From Aquanectria penicillioides (Eukaryota; Ascomycota; Sordariomycetes; Hypocreales; Nectriaceae): 64,000 nt of DNA. Below, piece after piece: positions 46,367 through 58,990 of the stretch. Below the pieces are notes generated by a model. The model saw only the letters and a list, made by a program, of their open reading frames with translations, ran no database searches and had not been told where the DNA came from. Both the position numbers and the translations under genes were made by a program. The stretch is from assembly GCA_003415625.1 (NCBI GenBank), contig PYIU01000010.1:2478501-2542500 (forward strand), read 5' to 3'. The stretch's first letter is position 1. Every line of letters begins with the position of its first letter.

Positions 46367-47284
46367 TTACATACCCGTGGCTCCTCCGCTGGCCGAGATC
46401 CACTGACCCGTTATCCATCGACTCTTTTCACTAGCTAAGAAGAGGGCCACATCTGCAACATCTTCGACCGTCCCCAGTGTATCGGCTGCCCTGGTCAGAG
46501 AAACAAGAAAGTCTTTTAGTGGCTGGACTTGGGGTGCATCGATGGGGAATGAATCCGTCTTTACTGGCCCAGGCGCAATGGTATTAATGGTGATGCCCTT
46601 TTCACGGCCCAACTTTGAATCGGTCAACATACATGCCTCCCAAAGATGGACTTGCTTGGTTTCTTACCTCGTGGGCCATGCTAAAGGTCAATGCCTCCAT
46701 CGTCGCTTTTGTTGCTCCGTACAATGGTAGATTGGCGAGACCCAACTTTGAAGCAATGCTACCAATGTTGATGATACGACCCCCCGGTGGCATGTATGGA
46801 ACGGCTGCTTGCATAAGGTACAAGGCACCGAAGACGTTTACCTCAAAAAACTTGACAATGTCATCAGGCGGGGTAGTAAGAACGGAGCCGAATCCTCCAA
46901 CGGCTGCATTGTTCACTGTCGGCAGTTTCATCAGGACACATGTCTTTCTTGTTCATCTCATGTCATGGCCACTCACCTAAGATATCAATGTGGTCGACTG
47001 CGAATCCTCGAAGCGTCTCGTCCACGAGCTTCCGAGTTCCTTCCACAGTACCGATATCAGCTTGAACGACGATAGCCTTCCCCTTTGCCAGCCTCCGATT
47101 CTATCGTGGCATTCAACTGTGCTGCACGAGGCGCAGAGGACTCGGAAACATGGTTGATCACGACGTGTGCTCCAGCCCGGGCAAAGGCAAGGGTTATGCC
47201 GGCACCGATGCCGTTTTCTCGGCCAGAGCCGGTGACGATAGCGACCTTGTCGGTCAAGGAAAGGGAATCATTAATCGATAGCAT
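46367..47284 (-). CDS. short-chain dehydrogenase/reductase (classical SDR), single-base frameshift
   Basis: Exons 47284-46977, 46915-46668 and 46612-46367 join by clear introns. Signatures are the cofactor motif VTGSGRENGIGAG, NNAAVGG, the catalytic Tyr/Lys in YGATK preceded by the GSIASKLG serine region, and the C-terminal ITGQWISASGGATGM typical of 3-oxoacyl-ACP-reductase-like SDRs. Within exon 1 the frame slips at the C4 run 47080-47083. Upstream gives ...ATIESEAGKG and downstream gives KAIVVQADIGTVEGTRKLVD, so one base too many is present; without it the protein is 266 residues. An upstream in-frame ATG at 47428 exists, but the family starts near 47284. The stop lies only 24 bases from the regulator's stop (convergent). 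Substrate unknown. Confidence 0.8.
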
Positions 47285-48144
47285 GATAGGTTCTTCTTGA
47301 TAAGGCGGTGATTCAAAGTATGTGAGTTCGAGTTGTGATGAAGGAAAGCTGGTTGATACACCTAGAATGAGGTGGACATTCCGGGGATTAAATACCACAT
47401 CATAGGCCGCCCAAAGGCCTTTGATCATGAAGATTACAAATTATCTTCCTCAAGCGGACTTCTTAGGTTGTGCGAGTGCCGAATTGTTCATCTAGATTAC
47501 TTCTTCCACGACGGATTATGACTATTTCCATCCTGGTCTTGGAGGACGGATTCATTATTAATGAAGCGCCTTACCGTAAGAGGACATTGGTGATCCTTGT
47601 CTGCATCAAAGTGGATCCACAACTGGGATCGCCATCCGTCTCAAAAGCCAATACAATATAGAACACAACACGTTATAAGTCTATGACACCACAGTACCTG
47701 AGCAGAGGAATCATCTGCCTAATTTGATTCGTAATCTGGACATATGAGCGAGTCAGACCAGGCTTTTAATGTCGGGAAGTTGCATCATGCGTTTCCCTCG
47801 AGCCATGAAGATGAATATTCAAGAGAGGGCCATCCGAGTCAAGTACATCTCGCAGATTACGGGAGGCGAAAGTACTTGGTCGCAACCAGGACCTGATAAG
47901 AGTTAATGTGGTACTTTCAGACCGAAAATTCCGGTACCGCTGAGCCGTGGTTCGTCTCTGCATCGTAGAATCACTTCAATGGGAGTCCTTTGTTATGTCA
48001 CTGGAGGAGCATTAACATACGTTTGAATGCTTTGCGAGGAGGATTTTTGCACTCTGATAATTAATTTTCGATTATGTCTCCGATTCAGTACATGAGTCTA
48101 AACGCCCGCTAGTTACAAAACTTCGTGTTCAATCTTGCCCCATC
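47285..48144. other. intergenic
   Basis: No supported gene. It contains the SDR promoter. Confidence 0.5.
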
Positions 48145-50084
48145 TCAATTCGTCGTACCGTTGACAACATACCAATCTTTAATCAACGCCTGACCAGCCT
48201 CAACCTCGGCCCACACATCCGGGAGGCAAGTGTCAGGCTTTAATACATAACACTGCGGTGTTGGTGCCGCAGGGACATCGTTCTTAATATTCCATGTATC
48301 TTTAGGGCCCCTTGTAGATAGCTCGTCTGTCACTGGCACCTGCCCAGTGGCAATGTCTCGATTAAACATAGCCCGCATAAAAATGCTGTAAGTAACTTCT
48401 GGCTGGTAGGCAGGAACCTGATGGCCAGCTTCATATACGCGAGTAAAGCTGAAATTTCCATGCTGGCGGGTCATACCACCCTCGCCATGAGCTGTCCTCA
48501 ACGGTGCGTATCCAGCTCTGGCGAAACCATCTGCCCGCGAATACGGAATGGCAAGACTGACGGCCTCGCCCCCAGTCCAACAGCAGGCATAATCTCGATC
48601 GCCGTACATCATGTGCACTTTGATGCCATTGTCCAACAGGTGTCCAACGGATTCAAGATAGCCTCCCTGGTACATGTCCCATGTTTCGTCAAAGCTATCA
48701 GAAACGACAGTAGAGACGGCTGTAAAATTTACCGGAACTCCTAGAGCAGAAAGCACACTCTCTTGTGTGAGCCAGCCCCTCACATGTCCTGGAGGAAAGG
48801 GGTCATACGCTGGGTGAGCGATGTCTACCCACGCTCCTTGTTCCATGATTGTGTACAATGTCGGGGCGATATCGTTGCACTCCATTGCTGCTTCACATAC
48901 GTCGAATATCTTGCTGGAGTTGTTGGTCTTGAGCCAATCCCGGCAGGCAAGAGTCTGCTCCTTACAGCCACCTGGGCGGGTCCAGTTTTGCATCAGCTCT
49001 TCATAAGTCGAGTTGTCAAAAAATTGCAAGCCGTATGTCTAGTATCTTGTTAAAACCCTTCTCATATTTTTGTTCAGTCGCCTTACGTTGTTGTAAGGAA
49101 ATCGAATGTAATGCTCCCCCTGCATAGACATGTCCAGCACGCCATTGATGATGCCAAGGGTGTCGAGATGCAAGTTGTGAGCACTCTTGTCCTCCAGTAT
49201 ACCTTTTTCAATCCTTTCATTCTGCTTTTGGAAGAATTGCAGGAATCCAGTGCCGAAATGGCCACCGTAACTCTCTGTCCAGATACTTATCTTATCATTA
49301 TTGGGCTTGTAATGAGGAAACTCGGTGAACCAGGTCTGAGCAAAGTGCCATAGCACATGGGCTGCCTGTATGGCGCTGTTTGCGGTATTGTTTATGTTCT
49401 GGCTCGCAAAAGTACCAGCCCGTGATGTAAGGTTGAGGTCAGGTACTGCTCCGGCAAAATCTGTTGGGGTCATCACAAACTCCAGCCAATGCTCGTCGAA
49501 CGTAACGGAGCAGTTGGTTAGAACATCGTAAGAAAAGCCTACTTGACTAGGCTGATCTATGTAGAGCATATTAACTTCATTGTTCCAGCTCCACGGATTT
49601 AGACGTGTCGACTGTGAGTCGGGCTCAACGATGCAGGGACCATTTTCGGCCAATACGCCTATCAACGATGACTCGCCTGGTCCCCCATTCATCCACATCG
49701 CCAGAGGGGCATTTTAGGACCCTTTCTGGCTTCAAAAAACCAAAAGAAGCTATTTGTACACAGTTCAGCGCGGCAGCGCAACACATTAGAGATTACTCAC
49801 GTGTTGATTGGGTAGTCTTGCTTGTGATCCTCTTCCCCTAGAAATCTAGGGGGCAGATGGACATAGCCTGCATATGATTTGACCCCTGGTGTGGTTTCAC
49901 AATTTTCGGCTATTATTGTTAAAGAGAGATCCCTGAAACGAGAGCGATGACTTACCTCTTTGTACGAAATGGTAACATTTTCGTGAAATCTAGACTTCAC
50001 CGTTACAACGCCCGCTGGCTTCAGGGGGAATTGAGCTCCAGCGAGCCCAAGAAAGCCAGCTAACAGGATCCGCACACCAATCAT
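48145..50084 (-). CDS. secreted serine carboxypeptidase (peptidase family S10), single-base frameshift
   Basis: Exons 50084-49801, 49749-49087 and 49038-48145. A signal peptide ([12 protein letters not shown]) begins the protein. Landmarks are [30 protein letters not shown], the catalytic serine in [10 protein letters not shown], the aspartate in MMYGDRDYA and the histidine in [10 protein letters not shown]. Length is about 613 residues, slightly long for the family. The frame breaks at the T4 run 49712-49715 (minus-strand AAAA): [12 protein letters not shown] is in one frame and [12 protein letters not shown] in the next, so one base is missing. A second oddity is an intron-like segment, 49955-49910 (GTAAGT...ATAG, 46 nt). 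Reading frame is kept only if it is not spliced, yet it adds about 15 residues the family lacks. It would be an extracellular or vacuolar C-terminal protease. Confidence 0.82.
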
Positions 50085-51569
50085 GATCGAAAAACGACGC
50101 AGCGTCTATTCACTGGCGTAACTGAGCACGGTGGTACTATATACGGGACGCCTTATGCCTCTGTAGACCGAGATGACGACTCTGCGGCTTAGTAAAAGTC
50201 GTCCCTGCTGACCAGATTAGACTGAGATGCGTATGGTCTTGAAAGAAATCGCTCAGGATCAATATAACACTAACCCTTTGGATCATCGTACAGTTTGACT
50301 AGCGATCAGATTGCTCCTCTGATAAACAAAGCGGAACTCTAATTAAATGGGGTCGAGCTCAGGCCCTTGAAAAGGGGAGTTGTAAGCAAGACGGTAGCAT
50401 TATCGTGGGCAGGCTAAATCAACAGTGAGATAAGATACCAGCATCTGGCCACTACAAGATGATGTTGATTTTCGCCAACTGCGATCTGATAACTCAAACG
50501 GGCAGCCAATTGGGATCTGATAATTCCTGCTTGCGTATGCGGCACATAATGGAGACCCATCATATTATGTAAAGTTTGTATATCGTCAAGAAGATGCAAC
50601 ATTTTAATTTAAAACATCACAATCTTGCCTCTCGGGTAGATTCCAGTTAGAGGTATGGGGGCAACTAATACACATTCTTCCATAGCCCGAGACTCCGAGA
50701 CCCACAGGATGAATGATAGAGGTGGCAGCCGGAGTGGTTCCTGCGGGGGCCTTCATTTCCGACGACTTTGGTCCAATCAACGTTAAACTTGGGTGCCAAT
50801 TCCCGAAACAAAAGGCTTTACTAGATAGCTATCCAGCATGGGCATAAATATGTCATTAGGTATATGAACTTGGCTTCTGCAACGCCAACACGACTGTGGT
50901 TGGGAACATGCTGTCCGACAGGTCTCTGTTGTGGAGCGACTGGTCACATTGGGAAATACAATCCTAGGTTAGGGTCTCCCGAGCTTTTGCAACCCCCCAT
51001 GATTGTCGCGGAGAATATATCCTGTTTGTATTCAGTGCTTGCTGTAGGGTGCCTTACACTTTTGCTACATTATGCAGTGGTACTTCTGCGTAACAATGAC
51101 CTATGACCCTGAATTTTATGAATGATATTTGCCTGGTTTAGGCTTGGACGATCAGGATACCTCGTTTTCTCCCAGAGCCCGTTTTCAACACCGCTATCGA
51201 GGACTTCATATTCCGAGTCCATCCTCTCGTCCTCTTCATTCATGGCGGGTGGTTCAAGTCCTAACTCGTGTTGCGCAGCTCTGAGCCTGATCCGCCTTTT
51301 TTTAATCACATTGTACTATCACTGTTACATCACTTCATCGCAATCCTGAAGCTAATATCTTGCTATTTCATAAACGCCAGGTCTTTATTTTACAATTCAG
51401 AGTATCGAAAAGATTATCTCGCCACCAGTAGCATGGGCGCTCGCGCAGTCTCATGCCTCCTATCTACTTCCATGATACAACAGCCCAACCCAGGCTGACA
51501 AACGCCAATAAGATCACGATAAAACCTACCTCCAGGGTAGGAAAGAAGCCCACAGTGCATGACCAAGAT
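50085..51569. other. intergenic, one orphan minus-strand frame
   Basis: No supported gene. A minus-strand frame at about 51070-51309 encodes a charged segment (EEDERMDSEYEVLDSGVE) that looks like a cytosolic tail, but nothing attaches to it upstream. Confidence 0.4.
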
Positions 51570-54025
51570 CTAAGCCAATGTAATAGTCCTCCATCCAAGA
51601 TTCATCTGCTGCAGCGACTGAGGGCGGAGGTTCATGAATCCGGACATGAATGCAGGGCCGATAACTCTATAGATCGGGTAGTTCTTCATGTATCTACGCA
51701 GGATCATTGGCACCGCCACGCCCTGGATGATACAGATTGCATCGCCGTTGGTCATCTCTTCGGGTCCAGAACCTAGATGACCATGACCGGACATATACAA
51801 TCCACGCCTCCCTGACATTTGATTGCAGATGCGAACAAGGTATTTCAGCACATGGCTTTCGCTTGCCACTTCGATGAAGGCGGTTTGAGATGTTGTATAA
51901 ATATTGAGGCCTTCATCCGATGCGCAGTTTCGCACCAGGATCTGGTACAGAGCGTCAAAGGCAATCCAGTCCGGATCCTCGTCGCTCGGGTGGCATATAC
52001 CCCCGGCCAAGGTGTCGAATATGCTCTCAGCCAGCGTGTCGTAACCTCTCGGAGCCGTCATATCGTTACGAATGGACGCCATCCATTGGCTAAGAAGTAA
52101 CAGGACGCGCAGGAGAGGCTCTTGCATTCCTTCAGCCAGACGGCCTTTCCGATCCAATTCAATCCGCGGCAGTGATGTGATCAAAGACGTTGTGGTGCCA
52201 AGAATAGCTGCCTTTAGCAGTAAGTTGCACCCGTTGACCTTGATCTCCAAGTCTCGTCTTGAGAATTCCCTTTTTTCTAGGAATTCGTATGAAAATGATG
52301 ATCCTAGCCAGTTTCGCTCTTCAATCATGTCCCAGTGAGGAACCCAGCTAGGCGCCCCCTCGGGCGGTGCTCCCGAGTCAATCAGCAAGTTAATAAGGGA
52401 TGGCTCTTGAGTTATCAATGTTGCTGTGAGCTCGTGATAAATCTGCCCGATCGGCTTCGTTTGATTCACCTCTGACTGCACGCCCCAAAGTTGCCGCATG
52501 ACTCCATCAACAGCAAAGGATCGATCTTCAGGCACACTGACTTCGCGCTCTCGGATAGCACGCATGAGTCCTAGTATATGAGCCTGTCCGCTCTGATGGT
52601 TGGCGTAATTCGTCCAGCGCTTTTCTGCAAACGGGCTGAGCAGAAACCTGGCCAAAAGCGCGACATCAAGGGCGAGCAGCAAGCCAGTCAAGGCCGAGAG
52701 AGGCAACTCCCCTCCAGGACGATACCAATCCTTTCCTGTAGATATAAATGCAATGAGTAACGCGATTGAGGCCAATATTGTAAAGAAAATAATGACTATC
52801 ACTGCCTTCACAAAAGGAATGACCGTCGACGCATCCATGCATGCCAGATATTCAGAAACTGAACATTCAGACCGGCCTGGGAGCGTTCTTGGACGTATTC
52901 GGCAATCCTTTCCATTCCAGGTGAATTGCCGAGGCATGTTGAGCCACACTCGCAAGAGCGCTTGCCATTCGATGAAGGCGTCGGATGAAGTTATCTTGGT
53001 GGCGCGTTGCAGCATGGCCTGATGGCCAGTTTTCTTCTTCTCAGTCTTTGAATCGCTAACCGTCGAGTTTCGTTGGCATATTTTTTCGATGGAATTAAGA
53101 CACTCGAAGGCTTGGAGTAGATTCTTCCACGGCAATTGCTTGTTTCCGCAAACAACCACAGGGCTGGAAGCCAAGGCAATTTCCTGAAATGTCCAGGTTC
53201 GATGCAGCCACTCCCGATTGAGAAGTTCGTCGAATGGACCATTCCCAAGCTTCTGTATCCGCCGCCTCCATCGATAGCTGAATAGAGATAGGGAGACTTG
53301 GGTAAATGTTGTTAGCTATAGAACATAAAATGGCATTGAGAAAATGGGCATGTAGTTTGCGTGGTAAAGGTTGGAGAAAACTCACAAAACCCCAAAAAGA
53401 AGCGCCTTAGTAACGCAGCGCCGTATTGGATTTGTTGTTGCCGCATTGTAATTGCACCTCTTGAATTGTACCAGGGAATTGGCCCTGGAAAGTGCTCTTT
53501 TTTGGCTAGATCAGCCAGATCTTGCATCGCCTGGTCGGTATCGGCACTTCCAGGGCCTAGCCAAATATACACATCGCAAGCCCAAGAGTATATTTCTTGC
53601 ATCAACGGAATGTGCCTATCCTTCTCCTTTTCGTCTTTTTGGTTGATACATATCGCGTCGACCCATATCGTAATGTTGCCGTATATCTTGTGGAGAGATG
53701 TCAATGCCTGGTTGCAATTTTCTGTGATGGGGATATGGCAACCGTTGCATGTGATGGAGGAACTGCCGAGCCACTGGCCTCCCCAGACATACGACAAGGC
53801 CGTGAATTTCGGGCAGGTGTCAAGGTTTACGATCCGTAGCGTGCCCGCAAGTTCCTTGCTGTGACCCCGGGAACGCCAGGGCCTCCCAAACTCGGCGGGA
53901 GATCCATGGAGATCCAGAACACGGATGTGTCGTCCACTGAAAGGCAAAGGCAGGTCATTGTAAAGCTCTGTAGTTTGGAGAGAAGCCTCCAAATGAGAGG
54001 AGTCGGAATCTTTGGCCATCACCAT
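51570..54025 (-). CDS. HET-domain (heterokaryon incompatibility) protein with two membrane segments
   Basis: Exon 54025-53386 and exon 53296-51570 join in phase through an 89-nt intron. The branch GCTAAC is at normal distance from acceptor CCCAAG. The result is about 788 residues. The HET domain spans roughly residues 55-230: FTALSYVWGG, IWVDAICINQKDEKEKDRHIPLMQEIY, VYIWLGPG, and across the intron REWLHRTWTFQEIALAS. After the domain come two hydrophobic helices (VIPFVKAVIVIIFFTILASIALLIAFI and LPLSALTGLLLALDVALLARFLL), then a long C-terminal half with GDAICIIQGVAVPMILR, the common HET-protein ending. HET proteins trigger cell death on non-self fusion in characterised cases; most are uncharacterised. 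The start is the first ATG in frame, though the frame is open further upstream. Confidence 0.83.
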
Positions 54026-54911
54026 CGGCGGCTGCGTGTCGCTGCTTTTCGGGAGCAACCCTGGAGGCTAGTTGCGAGCATCAAGATTCTCCTGACAAAG
54101 AGTGAGCTAGTTAGTGGCGTCGCAAACGGTAAAAGTGGGTAGGGAATCGCAGCTAAAAAAACTTCACGGATGATTTACCATTAATATCTGGGCAGAGACA
54201 TGGCGTGCGCTCCCTGCTGGCCGAACATTTGGGTTAGCCGCCCAGCTTGGGCTGAAACTTCGTTTTGAACATGCCCCACTGCTCGGGCGACAGACAACGA
54301 GCGCCGCCGCGGTTATAAAGGTAGTGCTTCGATACAGATTAAATCATAGGGCATCCTTGCTCTGGTCTTTGCGGGGGCGCTTAATTTGGGAATGGAGACT
54401 TGACACGGCCCACACCGGCGGCAAAGTGCAGTATCCCGCGAATTGCTCACCAGTAAGTGGGTTTCAGGCCAGGGTCGATGTCCTGACAATCACTCGATGA
54501 TCGAGCCCGGCTGAACGCACGCAAACGACAGTCTGCCGTTCCGTGGCCGCGGGGATTGGTCAAGAGGCGCCCAAACGGGATTTCTTTTTAGCACGCGCGG
54601 TCAGCGTCGCAACACTTTGACGTGGCAGCTTTGGCTGGAACGTGGCGGGCGACCGGGGTTTTGGTAGGCAGACGCATGTTTTCGACCACTCAGCAAAGGC
54701 GGTATTTTCGTCTTGTGCATAATATGGGGCGAAAGGTGTCAAAATTGGATAGATTCAAGACCTCGAATTCAGATAGTTTAAGAAAGGCCGGCATCAAAAC
54801 TCTCCGATACTGACAAGGACTAACGCAGGGGAAAAAATATCTGATGTATCAAATTATGAGGGGCCTCGGTATAGTAGAACTACATCAGGGATGAGCAGAA
54901 ATGCATCGCCC
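54026..54911. other. intergenic
   Basis: About 0.9 kb of GC-rich sequence upstream of the HET gene. No supported gene. Confidence 0.45.
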
Positions 54912-57045
54912 TTAAATACCTATCTGAACGCCAAGATACTGATAGCTGCCCTTAGTCTTGGGGTGGTCTTTTCGAACTTCGTCCTCAGTGCCGGTTGCTT
55001 CGACTGGCGAGTCCGATATCCAAGGAATGTCCGAACTTTCTTTGACCTCCCACGGCCCTATTCCTTGACTTTGTAGCAAGGAACGCTGCATCATGAATAA
55101 ACGGCCCTCCTGCCATTCCTGCTGTGCATGTTCACGCATAGATAAGTTCCGTCGCAGCCAAAACCATGCCTGAGGAAGAACCAGAAGATTGACAACAATG
55201 ATGAGCGTTCCGACAGCAAGGATTATTATCAATCCTAGCACGCTAAAATTAGAGAATCGCGAGTCTCTGATCCTAATTGCAGAACACAGCAATCCTAGTT
55301 CTCCTTCAGGCTCGGCTACATAATCGTAGGTGGTTGTTCCGTCTGTCCCAGAGACGAAAAAGTATGGAACAGTGGGGTAATTGGCTATCAATTGCTGGGT
55401 GCTTGCCAATCCTATGTTGAAAATGTGTACTATCTCATTTTGCCACTGATTTGATGGCAGCTGCGTCGAAATGTGTGCACCACCTGATGAAAGCACTGCA
55501 TCAACTGCTTCCAATATACTCGAGCCAGCGGATACGATTAAAGATTCGATGTTCAAAGAAATGGCGTATGCAACGAGCTCAGCCACTGCTTGTTGTTTTG
55601 GGCCGAGATTTTCAAGCCAACTCTGCGTTTCTTCATCCAAGTACTTACCCGTGCGTGAACCACAGCTGTCCATGGTGCACAATTCCCATTGCTGAGTGCA
55701 TGCTACCGTAGATATCACTCTATCGGCATAAAAGTACGCTGTACTCTCTGGCCTCCCCAAACCTGTTTGGTCGATCTTGCTGGTAGCTCGAAACCAAGGA
55801 TCAGTTGTCGCATTTGTATAAACAACACTATTCGATAAAAACAACACAGCTGTGTCTGCCTGTGGCAAGATAAGGTCCTCTATTGCATCGAAGTCTGACA
55901 CTGTAAGATTGTCATGGAAACCAGCATAAGACGCTTTTGCCCTAGTTGTCATAAGCACATTGCTGATTGTATTCCAAAGATATCATCATGGTTGACCTAC
56001 CCTAATCCATACATAGGGCCAAAGTTGTCAGTACTCAACATTGAGTAGTTACTTGATAGCCATGTAAAATTAGTTTCTTTGGTCCGACCTAGGTTGTATG
56101 TCTTATACTCGTTGCCCGTAATGTCTGTGATTAATGGATTATTCCAGTCTGGTGGTGATGATGACCATTCAGTAGAATACTCTTCCTCGGCCAGTATGGG
56201 AGCACATGTCATAATTGTTCGTATTAGAAATTGGCCATCCTTGGCTGTATTAATGCCGAGATGAGTGTTGGAGTTGATGTAACCTGTATCGATCTCGAGT
56301 GCGTCAGACTGGGCACAAATGTCAGACGAAAAGGGACACTGTGCTGTAGTACTTTTCGAAATGTTCAGGGTCGGAGTTGTGTAAATTTTGCAAGTCTCTG
56401 TGTTGAACATGACATCTGGGGTATAGCAGTTGCGGACGTATTCTTTTGCTTGCGTAGTAATGTATCGTCCCCACCTAGTGTACAAAAGGGCTGAGGTGGA
56501 ATCATCTTTCGAGTCCGGCCAGCCGCATTTTCCACTATTCTTAAGTACTTCATCTCCTAGAAGAAGTGCCCTCGAGGAAAAAAGTCCAGCGGCGCTTAGC
56601 AATGCGAGATATACACCAGCTGTCGAGGCCAAGGGCAAAGATGGTCGAACGGTGTGGGGAAGTTTTCCTCGCCATGCCCAAGCCAATCTCAGCAATGTGG
56701 AAGCAGTCGATACAGTGGATGGGGCATTGCAAAGGAGTGCCTGTTGTTGATGATACAACCCTGTGCGAGGCAAAGGGGTCGAACGATATTGGTGGACAAC
56801 GAAACATAGAATGGACCACAAGTTCGCCATAGCAGCGCTGACAAACATTGTAATAAAAGAGATCAGAACAGCGCCCCACAGGCGAGGGAGAGTGAGCGTG
56901 AGACCTAGTACCGGGACGCTCTCTACTGGCCAGAAGAATGTGAGTGAAGTTGTAAGATTTGCGATATGGCTTCGCCTATTGCAACAGAAATACACATACC
57001 GTTATGATTTTTCCAGAAACCCGTGTATACCGAAGATGAGTCCAT
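54912..57045 (-). CDS. multi-pass fungal membrane protein with Cys-rich ectodomain, unknown function
   Basis: Three exons fit in phase: 57045-57000, 56922-56001 and 55941-54912, giving 665 residues. The short first exon encodes DSSSVYTGFWKN, a start I recognise from unannotated ascomycete membrane proteins. Helices lie at about residues 30-55 (LWGAVLISFITMFVSAAMANLW), near 125-145 and near 570-595 (LGLIIILAVGTLIIVVNLLVLP). Between the last two is an ectodomain of more than 400 residues with many cysteines (CYTPDVMFNTETCKIY, CPFSSDICAQSD) and N-x-S/T sites. The cytosolic tail of about 70 residues is acidic. Architecture parallels the DUF3176-type protein at 7417, but sequence similarity is not obvious. 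Function unknown. Confidence 0.78.
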
Positions 57046-57541
57046 CTTGTGCCTGCTTTGGTAAGGGATGAGAAGGCGCAAAGTATAAAGAAAAGGTCAG
57101 CTGTATGGGGCTCGGGGGAGCTGCTACACTGATAAGGGAATCCTCTCATGAAGCGGGTCTGTTAGAACCGGATGTTTCATGTTTGCAACGTTGACTCGGT
57201 TATTAATACGCAAATCCCAGCCCAAACGCCACTGTAGCAGTGGCAAGATATGGGCAATATTCTAATTCGTCTGGAAATATATCGGTGTCCTTCTGGGATT
57301 TGTTCCGCACCCTACAATGCCTGGCCAGCTTGACAAATCTGCAGGCTACGAAAGGATTTGTGCATGTTGTTGATACCGGTACCCAAATTTGATTTCATTC
57401 GCCAACTAGGATAGACTGTCGTCAGCCGATGGTGGTTTCGCCCTCTCTTTCCAACGAGGCTACGATATTTCATGCTGCTATTCGTCAATATTCATGCACC
57501 TTGATTTCAGCTCTTCCATGTATAGCCCTCGTGTATGCAAA
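57046..57541. other. intergenic
   Basis: No supported gene; promoter of the membrane protein. Confidence 0.45.
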
Positions 57542-58025
57542 TCACGCCACCAACACATCTGCAACAGCTTTCTTGAGACATAAAGCTAGGTTCAGCCGCC
57601 AATGAAATAGGGTCTGAATTTGACCGAAAGTCAGCGTTACTATTAGGCTAAGGAAAACAGTGAACGCGAATGAGCAACCGGGGATAAGCTCCAGATCTTT
57701 AATCTTCAAAATCAGTGGCCGCTGCAATATGTGGCAGCATTGACCGCAGCCTGAGCCACTGGTTAACGGCCCAGCCAAGTGGCGACAAATAGCGAATGAT
57801 GAAACCATATCCGTAAATGGCAGCTGGATCAAACAAAAAGCTCCCATCAAGGTACCATGATGCTAAGATGTAGCGAGGAGAAACAAATAATGCAAATATT
57901 AAGGCTATACAGTTAAGCCAGGAAGAACGTATTCCGAAGGCCGACCTAGGGCGGAAAACGGCGCTCACGCGAGAGTCATTTGTCGGTTTAGATCGGCTGA
58001 ACGCATTGTCAGTGATAACCGTCAT
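57542..58025 (-). CDS. small membrane-protein-like frame, possibly broken, unassigned
   Basis: From an ATG at 58025 a frame of 108 residues includes a hydrophobic stretch (LNCIALIFALFVSPRYILASW) and YGYGFIIRYLSPLGWAVNQWLRLRSMLPH, and ends at 57699. An overlapping frame continues with another membrane-type segment (GCSFAFTVFLSLIVTLTFGQI) to 57542. The two may be one gene broken by an indel near 57705, or the second may be a spurious frame. No family is recognised. Confidence 0.3.
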
Positions 58026-58264
58026 ATCTTTACAAGTAAGCGCCGTCCACGCACACTTTAGGCTGCAAATAAACTGACATTACTGGCATATTTTGGAAAC
58101 TGGTTTTAATATAGCCCGGTATCTATTCCTTACTCAAAGTTTTTGATTGCTATAAGAATGTTTTGATAATACAAGCCGAGGACTTCATGCCATTCTCATT
58201 TGCTTCGTGAAGAGGACATCGCCACATGACCTTTCACAGAACCAATAACAAGTTCAATCAATAT

Positions 58265-58990
58265 TTACATGTGAATCATAAAAGGAACGAAGATGATACA
58301 TCCGACAGCGAAGAAAATGCTCAGGCCACATGACTGAACAGCTCCGCTCATGGCCGCAGGCATCGCAGTACCTTCAGACGTAGCAGTAAGGACAGTGGAG
58401 GTTGTGCCGGGGCCCGGGGGTCTTATCTGTTCCGAGTAGATGTAAAAGCGACGACTAGTCTGCGAATTCCCCACAAAGACTTTGAGAGAAACAAGCTTTG
58501 GGACACCTAGAGTGCAGATGGGCGCGGCCGTTGTTGTCGTAGTGATAGACACGGATGAAGTGACTGCTGTTGGAGTTGCCACTGGCGCTGAGCTGGTCGT
58601 CTAGATTGGCGTCCTGTTGATTTGAAACCACGGCGATAGCGAGACTTCTCAGTCTTCGATCTTGTTGTAATCGCCGAAGATTTTCAGGATTCGGCAGAGG
58701 ATCCTGTACTCGCACTCGCGGACGTACGAGCCGTTTGCAAAGTAACTCTGCGGGGCGGAGTAGAAGGATCCTGCAACTCTTGGCAAGTTGACAATAGGAT
58801 AGTTAGTAACAGAGCCATCCAAAGCGCTCGGATGCTTACGGAATGATCCTACCCAGTTATTTTTGCCAGCAACTGGCGGGTAGGCCCAGTCACTGGGCTT
58901 CCAATAAGAACAAATGACAAAATAGCGTGCAGTCGTGCTGGATTTACCAGTAGTTTCCTGTCAGTCAATTCAAAGCTGTGAGGCTCAGAA
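58265..58990 (-). pseudogene. secreted/GPI-type protein remnant, two frames, no start found
   Basis: A minus-strand frame without a start codon runs from about 58985 to a TGA at about 58636. It encodes Trp/Tyr/Asn-rich sequence with two short Cys segments (RYFVICSYWKPSDWAYPP, SYFANGSYVRECEYRILCRI). In another frame, 58582-58265 encodes a Thr-rich stretch (SSVSITTTTTAAPICTLG) and ends in a hydrophobic tail (LSIFFAVGCIIFVPFMIHM) like a GPI signal. Together they look like a secreted, GPI-anchored protein whose 5' end is missing and whose frame is broken. An undetected intron could join them. Confidence 0.35.

Noticed and set aside
53297..53386. Frameshift in the HET gene at the exon junction
   Set aside because: First suspected using the CTATTCAG acceptor; the CCCAAG acceptor ending at 53297, with a GCTAAC branch, joins both exons in phase.
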